NCBI RefSeq assembly: GCF_003751445.1 | Contig: NZ_RJUU01000001.1 | Span: 1,617,001-1,681,000 of the forward strand | Direction of reading: 5' to 3' | From: Streptomyces sp. 840.1 | Lineage (GTDB): Bacteria; Actinomycetota; Actinomycetes; Streptomycetales; Streptomycetaceae | DNA length: 64,000 bases | Shown here: positions 8,810 to 16,046 of the stretch, in pieces | Position numbering within the stretch: position 1 is the stretch's first letter | How the letters are laid out: every line of letters starts with the position of its first letter | Translations under genes and position numbers: made by a program | Notes under the pieces: generated by a model | The model's database searches: none | The model's input: only the letters and a program-made list of their open reading frames with translations | Told to the model about the DNA's origin: nothing

Positions 8810-9193
8810 TCACACGTCGAGCTGGTCCGCGACCGCGCGCAACAGGCCGGCGATCTTGGCGCCCGACGCCTTGTCCGGGTAGCGGCCGCGCTCCAGCTGC
8901 GGCGTGATGTTCTCCAGGACCGTCGTCAGGTCCTGCACGATCGACGCCAGCTCGTCCGGCTTGCGGCGCTGGGCGGCCGCGACGGACGGGGTGGGGTCGA
9001 GGATCGCCACGGAGAGCGCCTGGTCACCGCGCTGTCCGGCGACCACGCCGAATTCGACGCGCTGGCCGGGCTTGAGTGCGTCGACTCCGGACGGGAGCAC
9101 GGACGAGTGCACGAAGACGTCGCTGCCGTCGTCGCGGGAGAGAAAGCCGAAGCCCTTCTCGCTGTTGAACCACTTGACCTTGCCAGTCGGCAA
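8810..9193 (-). CDS. Cold-shock-domain protein with C-terminal extension
   Basis: The first 65 residues are a cold-shock domain with the RNA-binding motifs KGFGFL (RNP1) and DVFVHSS (RNP2). A ~60-residue helical tail containing AAAQRRKPDELASIVQDL and LERGRYPDKASG follows, a form conserved in Streptomyces. Single-stranded nucleic-acid binding is expected from the domain. I prefer the TTG at 9193 (protein MPTGKVKWF, 127 residues) because GGGG stands 8 bases upstream. GTG at 9202, three codons earlier, is the alternative. It is convergent with mqnD and divergent from the small membrane protein at 9355. Confidence 0.88.
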   Translation of the reverse strand: MPTGKVKWFNSEKGFGFLSRDDGSDVFVHSSVLPSGVDALKPGQRVEFGVVAGQRGDQALSVAILDPTPSVAAAQRRKPDELASIVQDLTTVLENITPQLERGRYPDKASGAKIAGLLRAVADQLDV

Positions 9194-9342
9194 AGCACGC
9201 ACCCCATCTCAACCCGTATGCCGGAACAAAGCCTCAGCAGGTCAGGCCGTCCAGCCGGCGCGCTCCCCCTGCTGGCAGAAGCCTCCACAGGTGAAGTACC
9301 CCTCGTCAAGCCTGGTCATCCGGACTGGTGTCCTGAAAGAAC

Positions 9343-9348
9343 TACTCT
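9343..9348 (+). promoter_or_regulatory. Likely leaderless -10 element
   Basis: TACTCT lies with its last base 7 bases before the GTG at 9355, the spacing expected if transcription begins at the start codon. No Shine-Dalgarno sequence precedes that GTG. No good -35 hexamer is seen. Confidence 0.4.
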
Positions 9349-9354
9349 GACGGT

Positions 9355-9579
9355 GTGAGTACTTCCCCCTCTGGCGCGGGCGACCTGCTGGTCCGGCTCG
9401 GCGCGATCATCTTCTTCGTCGGCGCGGTGGCGACCCTGATCACCATGGCCCCGCTGTTCCTCGGCACCGAGCCGTTCCCGTCCATCGCGTACGCGGTGTG
9501 CATGCTGATGGGCGTCGGCTTCGTGGTCGCCGCCGCGGGGGTCGTCCGCTCGGCGCGGGCGGGGGCGCCGCAGCGGTAG
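9355..9579 (+). CDS. Small two-helix membrane protein
   Basis: A 74-residue protein, GTG start, with two hydrophobic helices: roughly residues 13-33 (LVRLGAIIFFVGAVATLITM) and 45-64 (IAYAVCMLMGVGFVVAAAGV). The loop between them contains PLFLGTEPFPS. It has a short basic C-terminus. Small proteins of this kind are conserved next to the cold-shock gene in Streptomyces. The function is unknown. Absence of a ribosome site and a -10-like sequence at proper spacing suggest a leaderless message. Confidence 0.65.
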   Translation: MSTSPSGAGDLLVRLGAIIFFVGAVATLITMAPLFLGTEPFPSIAYAVCMLMGVGFVVAAAGVVRSARAGAPQR

Positions 9580-9619
9580 GCGGGGGTCCGGTCCCGCCTG
9601 CGGACGCTAAGGGCTCGCC

Positions 9620-10252
9620 CTAGGAGCGGGCGGCCGCGTACTCGTTCAGCCAGGCCGGGAACTCCGTCAGGGACGACAGGATCACGTCCGCGCCCGCCGA
9701 GCGGAGTTCCTCCGCATCGCACGGGCCCGTCGTCACGGCCACCGACAGGGCGCCCGCGGCCCGTGCGCCGCGCACGTCGCCCGTGTGGTCGCCCACGTAC
9801 ACGCTCGCCCCGTGCTCCCGCAGGGCCTCCGCCTTCGCCTCGGCCCAGAGGCCGCCGGTGAGGACGTCGGGCGCGATGCCCACGTGGGTCAGGTGCAGCT
9901 TCGCGTTCGGCTCGTACTTCGCGGTGACGACCATCGTGCGGCCGCCCAGATCGCGGATCGCCTCGACCGACTCGCACGCGCCGGGCATGGCGGGAGACGG
10001 GGTGATCGCGTATGTGGGATAGATCTCACGGTAGCGGGCCGCCATCGCGGGCACCCGGGACGCCGGGAACCAGTTGACCAGCTCGTCCTCCAGCGGCGGC
10101 CCCAGCCGGCTCACCACCAGGTCGGTGTCGATCACCGCGCCCGTCTCGGCCGAAAGGGCCAGGTAGGCGGCCTTGATGCCGGGCCGGGAGTCTATGAGCG
10201 TCATGTCCAGGTCGAAGCCGACCATCAGGGGGTGCGATGCCATGGCTTCCAT
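9620..10252 (-). CDS. HAD family hydrolase
   Basis: A 210-residue haloacid-dehalogenase superfamily phosphatase. Motif I is GFDLDMTLIDS (nucleophile DxD), motif II-like TMVVTAKYEPN supplies Thr, and VYVGDHTGDVRGARAAG carries the conserved acidic pair of motif IV. A helical cap lies between motifs I and II. It is most like the phosphoglycolate phosphatase/PGMB branch, but the substrate is unknown. I start at ATG 10252; ATG 10243 is almost as good, and the frame is open to 10282. It is divergent from the siderophore importer operon, sharing a ~100-base promoter region. Confidence 0.78.
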   Translation of the reverse strand: MEAMASHPLMVGFDLDMTLIDSRPGIKAAYLALSAETGAVIDTDLVVSRLGPPLEDELVNWFPASRVPAMAARYREIYPTYAITPSPAMPGACESVEAIRDLGGRTMVVTAKYEPNAKLHLTHVGIAPDVLTGGLWAEAKAEALREHGASVYVGDHTGDVRGARAAGALSVAVTTGPCDAEELRSAGADVILSSLTEFPAWLNEYAAARS

Positions 10253-10309
10253 TGTGCCGAGCCTGCGCGGGAGCCGGTACACCCCCGGACGGGTGCACGG
10301 AGGCGGTGC

Positions 10310-10329
10310 TTAGACTTAGCCAAGCCTAA
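10310..10329. promoter_or_regulatory. Iron box (IdeR/DmdR-type operator)
   Basis: TTAGACTTAGCCAAGCCTAA is an imperfect inverted repeat with 8-base arms (7 of 8 complementary) and a 4-base centre. It resembles the actinobacterial IdeR/DmdR iron box, TTAGGTTAGGCTAACCTAA. It lies 28-47 bases before the first permease start of the siderophore importer operon. Expected effect: repression of the operon by the iron-bound regulator. Confidence 0.75.
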
Positions 10330-10356
10330 CTTTGCTTCGCTTTTCGATTGGGTCCG

Positions 10357-11367
10357 ATGCCAGCCGCCGCACCACGCCGCTCCAGACGCGCTCTCATGAC
10401 GGCGGCGGCCGTCCTGGCGCTGCTGCTCGCCGTCCTGCTCAGCCTCGCCGTGGGGGCGCGCTCCATCGCCCCGTCCGCGGTCCTGGACGCCCTCCTGCAC
10501 GGCGGGCACTCCGACGCCGCCGAGGTCGTCCGGAACATGCGGGTGCCCCGCACCCTGATCGGGCTGATGGTCGGCGCCGCCCTCGCCCTCGCCGGCACGG
10601 TGCTCCAGGGCATCACCCGTAACCCCATCGCCGACCCCGGCATCCTCGGCATCAGCCAGGGCGCTTCGGTCGGGGTGGTGCTGGCCATCGCGTACGCGGG
10701 CATCCACACGCTCACCGGGTACGTCTGGTTCGCCTTCGCGGGGGCGGCGATCGCCTCCGTCGCGGTGTACGCCATCGCCTCCAGCGGACGCGGCGGAGCC
10801 ACCCCGGTGAAACTCGCGCTCGGCGGCGCCGCGATCAACGCGCTGCTGGTCTCGGTGACCATGGCCGTGCTGACGACGAAGGCGTCCGCGCTGGACGAGT
10901 TCCGGTTCTGGCAGGTCGGCTCGATCGCCGGACGCGAGGCCGAAGTCGCTCAGCAGATCTGGCCGTTCCTGCTGCTCGGGACGGTCCTCGTGCTCTCCGT
11001 GGCCCGTGGGCTCGACGCGCTGGCGCTCGGCGAGGACATGGCCAAGGGGCTCGGGCAGAAGATCGCGACGGTACGGATCGTCGGCGGCATCGGCGCCACC
11101 GTGCTGACCGGCGTCGGCGTCGCCGCGGCCGGGCCGATCGCGTTCATCGGCCTCGCCGTCCCGCACATCGCCCGCAGAGTCGTCGGCAGCGACCACCGCT
11201 GGCTGCTCCCGATGGCCGCCCTGATCGGACCCGTGATGCTGCTCGTCTCCGATGTGATCGGCCGGACAGTCTTCCCGCCGAGCGAGGTCCCGGCCGGGGT
11301 CATGACGGCGCTGATCGGGGTGCCGTTCCTGGTCACGCTGGTGCGCCGGAAGGCGGTGCCCGCGTGA
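10357..11367 (+). CDS. FecCD-type siderophore ABC transporter permease
   Basis: A 336-residue membrane protein of the FecCD (BtuC) family with about 9-10 helices. Signature blocks include [39 protein letters not shown] and [18 protein letters not shown]. It forms the inner-membrane channel of an iron-siderophore importer together with the following permease. I use ATG 10357; an in-frame TTG lies at 10348. The stop overlaps the next gene's GTG by four bases (GTGA). An iron box stands directly upstream, so expression is presumably iron-repressed. Confidence 0.92.
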   Translation: MPAAAPRRSRRALMTAAAVLALLLAVLLSLAVGARSIAPSAVLDALLHGGHSDAAEVVRNMRVPRTLIGLMVGAALALAGTVLQGITRNPIADPGILGISQGASVGVVLAIAYAGIHTLTGYVWFAFAGAAIASVAVYAIASSGRGGATPVKLALGGAAINALLVSVTMAVLTTKASALDEFRFWQVGSIAGREAEVAQQIWPFLLLGTVLVLSVARGLDALALGEDMAKGLGQKIATVRIVGGIGATVLTGVGVAAAGPIAFIGLAVPHIARRVVGSDHRWLLPMAALIGPVMLLVSDVIGRTVFPPSEVPAGVMTALIGVPFLVTLVRRKAVPA

Positions 11368-12434
11368 GCGCCACCACGGCCGTCGTACGGCCCGCCGGGT
11401 ACAGCGTCATAAGGATCGGGGCGCGCGGACGGTTCCTGCTGCACCGCCGGGCCTCGGTCGTCGCCGCCACACTCGTCGTGCTGCTGGCCGCCCTCTGCGT
11501 CGCCTACCTCTGCGTCGGCGAGAACTTCGTCGCGCCGGGCGAGGTCCTCAAGGTGATCCTGGGCCGGCCATCCGCCGACGAACTCGTCGTCGGCACGCTG
11601 CGGCTGCCGCGCATGGTCGTCGGGCTCCTCGTCGGCCTCGCCTTCGGGATAGCCGGCGCACTGATCCAGACCGTCGCCCGCAACCCCCTCGCGAGCCCGG
11701 ACATCATCGGCATCAGCCAGGGCGCGAGCGCGCTCACGGTCGGCGCGATGACGTTCGGCATCACCTCGTACACCGTCCTGCCGTACCTGTCGGTGATCGG
11801 CGGGGTCGCGGCCGCCGCGCTCGTCTACGCCTTCGCCTGGCGCGGCGGGCTGCACGCCACCCGGTTCGTGCTCATCGGCATCGGCTTCGCCATCGCGCTG
11901 CGGTCCGTCACCACGCTGTTCCTGACCAAGGGCGACTACCTCGTCGCCCAGCAGGCCCAGATCTGGATGACCGGCTCGCTCAACGGCCGCGGCTACGACG
12001 AGGCCGCGCCCATCGCCTGGACGCTGCTGATCCTGCTGCCCGCCGTCCTGTGGGCGGCCCGCGCACAGCGCACCGTGACCATGGACGACGACACGGCGAC
12101 CGCGCTCGGGGTGCGGCTCGGCCGGGTCCGGCTCGGGCTCGTCGCGCTCGGCGTGATCCTGGCGTCGGTGGCGACGGGGACGGCCGGGCCGGTCGACTTC
12201 GTCGCCCTGCTCGCCCCGCAGATCGCCCGCCGGATGACCCGGACCGCGCAGATCCCGCTGCTCTGCTCGGCCCTGCTCGGCGCGGTGATCGTCGTCTTCG
12301 CGGATCTGCTGGCCCGCAGGCTCTTCTCACCCACCGAACTTCCGGTGGGCGTCCTGACGGCGGCGGTCGGCGCCCCGTATCTGATCTGGCTGATCATCCG
12401 CGGTCACGGTGGCCGCAGGGGAGGCAACGCATGA
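11364..12434 (+). CDS. FecCD-type siderophore ABC transporter permease
   Basis: A 356-residue second permease of the same family, divergent from the first. It contains [50 protein letters not shown] and the C-terminal [19 protein letters not shown]. About 30 N-terminal residues are cytoplasmic before the first helix. The two permeases probably form a heterodimer. The start overlaps the previous stop and the stop overlaps the ATPase start by four bases, so the operon is translationally coupled. Confidence 0.92.
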   Translation: MSATTAVVRPAGYSVIRIGARGRFLLHRRASVVAATLVVLLAALCVAYLCVGENFVAPGEVLKVILGRPSADELVVGTLRLPRMVVGLLVGLAFGIAGALIQTVARNPLASPDIIGISQGASALTVGAMTFGITSYTVLPYLSVIGGVAAAALVYAFAWRGGLHATRFVLIGIGFAIALRSVTTLFLTKGDYLVAQQAQIWMTGSLNGRGYDEAAPIAWTLLILLPAVLWAARAQRTVTMDDDTATALGVRLGRVRLGLVALGVILASVATGTAGPVDFVALLAPQIARRMTRTAQIPLLCSALLGAVIVVFADLLARRLFSPTELPVGVLTAAVGAPYLIWLIIRGHGGRRGGNA

Positions 12435-13285
12435 CCACCACGCAGAAGCAGGACGCCCAGGACACGGTGACCAGCAGGCTGACGGTGCGCGGGCTGACCC
12501 TCGCGTACGAGGACCGCACCGTCGTCCACGAACTGGACCTCGCCGTCCCGGACGGCCGGGTCACCGTCATCGTCGGGCCGAACGCCTGCGGCAAGTCGAC
12601 GACGCTGCGCGCGCTGGGCCGGCTCCTCAAGCCGCGCGGCGGTGCGGTGCTGCTGGACGGCACCGAGCTGTCGAAGATCCCCACGAAGAAGATCGCCCAG
12701 TCGATCGGGCTGCTCCCGCAGACCCCGGTGGCCCCCGAGGCGATCACCGTCTCCGACCTGGTGGCCCGCGGCCGCCAGCCCCACCAGCACTGGTGGCAGC
12801 AGTGGTCGCAGGAGGACGAGCGGGCGGTGACGGACGCGATGGAGCGCACCGACATCACCGCGCTCGGCTCCCGTTCGGTGGACGAACTGTCCGGCGGACA
12901 GCGCCAGCGGGTGTGGATCGCGATGGCGCTCGCCCAGGAGACCGATCTGCTGCTGCTCGACGAGCCGACGACGTACCTCGACATCGCCCACCAGGTGGAG
13001 GTCCTCGACCTGGTGCGCCGGCTCGCCGCCCCGGCGGCGGACGGCGCCCGGGGCCGCACCGTGGTGACGGTGCTGCACGACCTCAACCAGGCGGCCAGGT
13101 ACGCCGACCACCTGGTCGCGATGAAGGCGGGCCGGATCGTCGCGGAGGGCCGCCCCGAGGACGTCGTCACCGCCGAGCTCGTCCGCGAGGTCTTCGGCCT
13201 GGACGCGGTGATCGTCCCGGACCCGGTGACGGGTTCGCCGCTCGTCGTGCCGGGAGCGCCCTGGCAGCCCGCGCACGCTTCCTGA
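12431..13285 (+). CDS. Siderophore ABC transporter ATP-binding protein
   Basis: A 284-residue ATPase. Walker A is [10 protein letters not shown]; the usual residue between Pro-Asn and Cys-Gly varies in this family. The signature is [18 protein letters not shown], Walker B is [16 protein letters not shown] and the switch His lies in [13 protein letters not shown]. This matches the FepC/FecE-like group. The ATG at 12431 sits in the four-base overlap ATGA with the second permease. It energises the two permeases and receives substrate from the lipoprotein encoded 52 bases downstream. Confidence 0.93.
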   Translation: MTTTQKQDAQDTVTSRLTVRGLTLAYEDRTVVHELDLAVPDGRVTVIVGPNACGKSTTLRALGRLLKPRGGAVLLDGTELSKIPTKKIAQSIGLLPQTPVAPEAITVSDLVARGRQPHQHWWQQWSQEDERAVTDAMERTDITALGSRSVDELSGGQRQRVWIAMALAQETDLLLLDEPTTYLDIAHQVEVLDLVRRLAAPAADGARGRTVVTVLHDLNQAARYADHLVAMKAGRIVAEGRPEDVVTAELVREVFGLDAVIVPDPVTGSPLVVPGAPWQPAHAS

Positions 13286-13337
13286 ATCCCAGGACGCCGG
13301 ACCCGGATTCCGCACACCCCTCTACGAAAGGCACCCC

Positions 13338-14321
13338 ATGGCCACCTCCGTCCGCCGCCGTGGTCTCACCCTCGGCGCGCTCGCCCTGACCGGTGCGCTC
13401 GCACTCTCCGCCTGCGGATCCTCCGACTCCGGCTCCGGTTCCGAGAGCGACGGCTCCTCGTCGTCCGGTGACACCCACACCGTCAAGACGGCGATGGGCG
13501 ACGTGAAGGTCCCCGCGCACCCCCAGCGGGTCGTGGTCCTGGACACCGGCGAGCTGGACTCCGCGCTCACCCTCGGCGTACAGCCGGTCGGCGGGACGCA
13601 CTCGGCGACCGAGGACGGCTTCCCCGCCTACCTGCCGGCGGCGAAGACGAAGGGCATCAAGGAGGTCGGCGAGATCGCCAACCCCAACATGGAGTCCGTC
13701 GCCGCCCTGAAGCCGGACCTGATCCTCACCAGCAAGGTCCGCGACGGCGACCGCTACAAGCAGCTCAGCGCGATCGCCCCGACCGTGATGACGGAGTCCA
13801 CCGGCTCGGACTGGAAGGCCAACTTCCACGTCCACGCGGAGGCGCTCGGCAAGCAGGCCGAGGCGAAGAAGGTCATCGCCGCGTACGACGCCCATGTCGC
13901 GAAGGTGACCGCGGCGCTCGGCGGCAAGAAGAAGGCGGCGGCCACCGACGTCAACTTCGTACGCTTCGTCGAGGGCGCGGACATCCGCATCTACGGCAAG
14001 CAGAACTACATCGGCTCGATCCTCGCCGACATCGGCATGGGCCGCCCCGCCATCACGGACAAGGCCAAGGACGGCTTCTCGTACGACGTCTCGCCCGAGA
14101 AGATCGACCTCGCGGACGCGGACGCCGTCTTCACCTCGACGTACGGCGACCCGGACAAGGCGGGCACGACCCGGACGATGAAGAGCGGGCTGTGGAAGAA
14201 CCTGAAGGCCGCCAAGGACGGAAAGGTCTTCAAGGTCGACGACCGGCTGTGGATCGCGGGCATCGGCTACACCGCGGCCGACCAGATCCTCGACGAGTTC
14301 CAGACGAAGATGACGGGCTGA
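13338..14321 (+). CDS. Siderophore-binding lipoprotein
   Basis: A 327-residue substrate-binding protein. The N-terminus MATSVRRRGLTLGALAL leads to a lipobox ALSAC with the lipidated Cys near residue 30, then a Ser/Gly-rich linker. The mature domain shows the FhuD/FecB-type blocks PQRVVVLDTGELDSALTLG, IANPNMESVAALKPDLIL and WIAGIGYTAADQILDEF. It captures an iron-siderophore outside the membrane for the two permeases and ATPase encoded just upstream. The specific siderophore cannot be read from the sequence, and no biosynthetic genes for one are in the window. Confidence 0.92.
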   Translation: MATSVRRRGLTLGALALTGALALSACGSSDSGSGSESDGSSSSGDTHTVKTAMGDVKVPAHPQRVVVLDTGELDSALTLGVQPVGGTHSATEDGFPAYLPAAKTKGIKEVGEIANPNMESVAALKPDLILTSKVRDGDRYKQLSAIAPTVMTESTGSDWKANFHVHAEALGKQAEAKKVIAAYDAHVAKVTAALGGKKKAAATDVNFVRFVEGADIRIYGKQNYIGSILADIGMGRPAITDKAKDGFSYDVSPEKIDLADADAVFTSTYGDPDKAGTTRTMKSGLWKNLKAAKDGKVFKVDDRLWIAGIGYTAADQILDEFQTKMTG

Positions 14322-14405
14322 CAGCGGGGCCCTTGGGCGGGCGGCATCGAGGGTCCCGGGGCGCGGGGCCCCTGTCCGTTGCCCCATTCCGGGGTGCGGG
14401 GTTCC

Positions 14406-14427
14406 GTCCTCAATCGCCGGACGGGCT
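14406..14427. repeat. 22-base hairpin repeat copy
   Basis: A copy of the dispersed hairpin repeat: GTCC, loop TCAATCGCC, GGAC, then GGGCT. It lies about 85 bases behind the siderophore lipoprotein gene and immediately before the large structured element at 14461. Confidence 0.7.
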
Positions 14428-14460
14428 TGGTGTGCGGGGCCCCCGCTGGGCGCCTGGTCC

Positions 14461-14763
14461 GGTGGGTGGGGGCCCGGGGTCCCTCCGGGGCGTCTCCTCG
14501 GACGACGAACGTGCGGCGGGTCCGCATGGGGCGCCCGGGTCTGTGTTCGTCGTCCTGCGGGGACTCCCCTGCACGCCCCCGAACCCGCCCGCCGTGCGTC
14601 TGCGACAGCAGTTTCGCCGGTGTGCAGACGCGACTGGGCCTGGGGTGGGGACGTGCAGGGGGGTCCCCGCAGGGAATGGCGTACGACCCGGGTCCCTCTC
14701 GTTGCCGGGTGAACACGCCATTTCCGAGGAGACGCCCCGGAGGGGCACCGCCCCCACCCACGG
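14461..14763. repeat. ~300-base nested inverted-repeat element (four-way junction)
   Basis: This fills most of the 477-base gap at 14322-14798 and contains no supported ORF. The outer stem pairs 14482-14501 with 14724-14743 (20 of 20 complementary) and 14463-14473 with 14750-14760 (11 of 11). Inside are three arms placed end to end: GACGACGAAC at 14501-14510 with 14545-14554; a long stem 14554-14580 with 14647-14673 capped by GCGTCTGC 14596-14603 / 14624-14631; and AATGGCGT 14675-14682 with 14715-14722, which encloses ACCCGG/CCGGGT. The junction leaves almost no unpaired base. It could be a structured RNA, a MITE-like mobile repeat or a DNA cruciform; both strands fold equally. Confidence 0.7.
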
Positions 14764-14798
14764 AGGCAGGCGCACCCGCACAGGCGGACCCTGGCCCC

Positions 14799-15971
14799 TC
14801 AGCGCCCTCCCGGCCGAGGGCCCCGCGCCCGCCACACCAGGTAGAGCGCGGAGGCCACGGCCGCGCCCCGCACCACCCAGGGCCAGGTCTGGCCGATCGC
14901 GGGGGCCATCTGCCCGTCCCCGATGGGCGCGCCCCAGCGGCCGTCCATCCGGCCCCACAGCCAGACGAGGGCGCCCGCCGCGACCACCCCGGGCAGCCCG
15001 ATCGCCGCCCACTTCGCCTCCGCGCGCGACAGCTTGCGGGAGCTGTACGCGATCAGCCAGCCACCCGCCAGGGCCAGCAGCGAGCCCATCACCGCACCGG
15101 TCACCAGCAGCGCGGCGGCGAGCAGCAGCAAGGGGTGCGAGAAGCCCCGGGACGCCGCGCCCGCCTCGACCCGGACGCGGCGCAGCCGGGGCCGCCACCG
15201 CCGCCGGGGAGCGGCCGGCTCCCCCTCGTACGCCTCCTCCCCCTCCCCGGGCTCCGCCTCGGCGTCCTCGTACCCGTCCTCGTCCTCGTCCTCGTACGCG
15301 TCGTCCTCGTCGTCGTCCGCCACCGGCGGGCGCAGCAGCGCCGGGATCTCCACACCGCCGCGGAACCCCGCCACCTCGGTGCCCGCGCCGAACGCGCCGG
15401 CCTCGCCGAAGGGGCCCGGCTCAACACGCCACCAGTCGGCCTCGCTGCCGGACGGGCCGAGCTCGTCCGTGCCGGCCCGGTGCGGCGCGGACGGCCCGCC
15501 ACCGGCCGGCATGCCGCCCCGCATCCCGTCCCACAGCCCGAACGGATCGCCGGACGGGTCCGCCGGGGGCTCCGACGCGCCCTTGCCGGAACTGTCTTTC
15601 CGGCTGTCTTTCCGCCCGGCCGGGCGGCCGTCCCCGCGAGGGTCCCGGCGGAGCTTCGGCCTGCGCGGCCGGGGGACGCCGGGCGCCTTCGCGGGCCCCG
15701 GCTCCGCCTCCGGCCGCTGCGGCAGCCGCACCGATCCGTCGGCCGACGAGGCCGCCGCGGCGACCAGTTCGTCGGGTGTGCCGAGCCTCCCGATGATGCG
15801 GCGCACCGCCGCGGGAGTGTCCGCGGCCTGCTTCACCCGCTGCCGGTCGATCTCGCCCCGCAACTCCGAAACGAGCCTCATCCGGGTGCCCGAGGACAGC
15901 TGTTGCTGCTGTGCCATGTCCCCGACCCGGCTCAGGTAGTCGTAGACCAGCTGATCGCTCTCGATCCCCAC
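14799..15971 (-). CDS. Membrane protein with HAAS/DUF1700-like N-terminus
   Basis: A 390-residue protein. The N-terminal ~75 residues (VGIESDQLVYDYLSRVGD, then RMRLVSELRGEIDRQR and IIGRLGTPDELV) form a helical domain like the HAAS/DUF1700 signalling or permease-prefix domains. A long Pro/Gly/Asp/Glu-rich disordered linker follows, with strings of acidic residues near 205-240. A C-terminal membrane part has three or four hydrophobic segments. I chose GTG 15971 because GAGGGG lies 9 bases upstream and the protein then begins at the conserved block. The function is unknown. It is divergent from the helicase-associated gene at 16047. Confidence 0.7.
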   Translation of the reverse strand: MGIESDQLVYDYLSRVGDMAQQQQLSSGTRMRLVSELRGEIDRQRVKQAADTPAAVRRIIGRLGTPDELVAAAASSADGSVRLPQRPEAEPGPAKAPGVPRPRRPKLRRDPRGDGRPAGRKDSRKDSSGKGASEPPADPSGDPFGLWDGMRGGMPAGGGPSAPHRAGTDELGPSGSEADWWRVEPGPFGEAGAFGAGTEVAGFRGGVEIPALLRPPVADDDEDDAYEDEDEDGYEDAEAEPGEGEEAYEGEPAAPRRRWRPRLRRVRVEAGAASRGFSHPLLLLAAALLVTGAVMGSLLALAGGWLIAYSSRKLSRAEAKWAAIGLPGVVAAGALVWLWGRMDGRWGAPIGDGQMAPAIGQTWPWVVRGAAVASALYLVWRARGPRPGGR

Positions 15972-16046
15972 GCGATGGTTCCCCTCTACCGCCCTGCACC
16001 GACGGTAGCGCCCTCGGGCCCCTCCGGAGCGACTACCGTGGGACGG

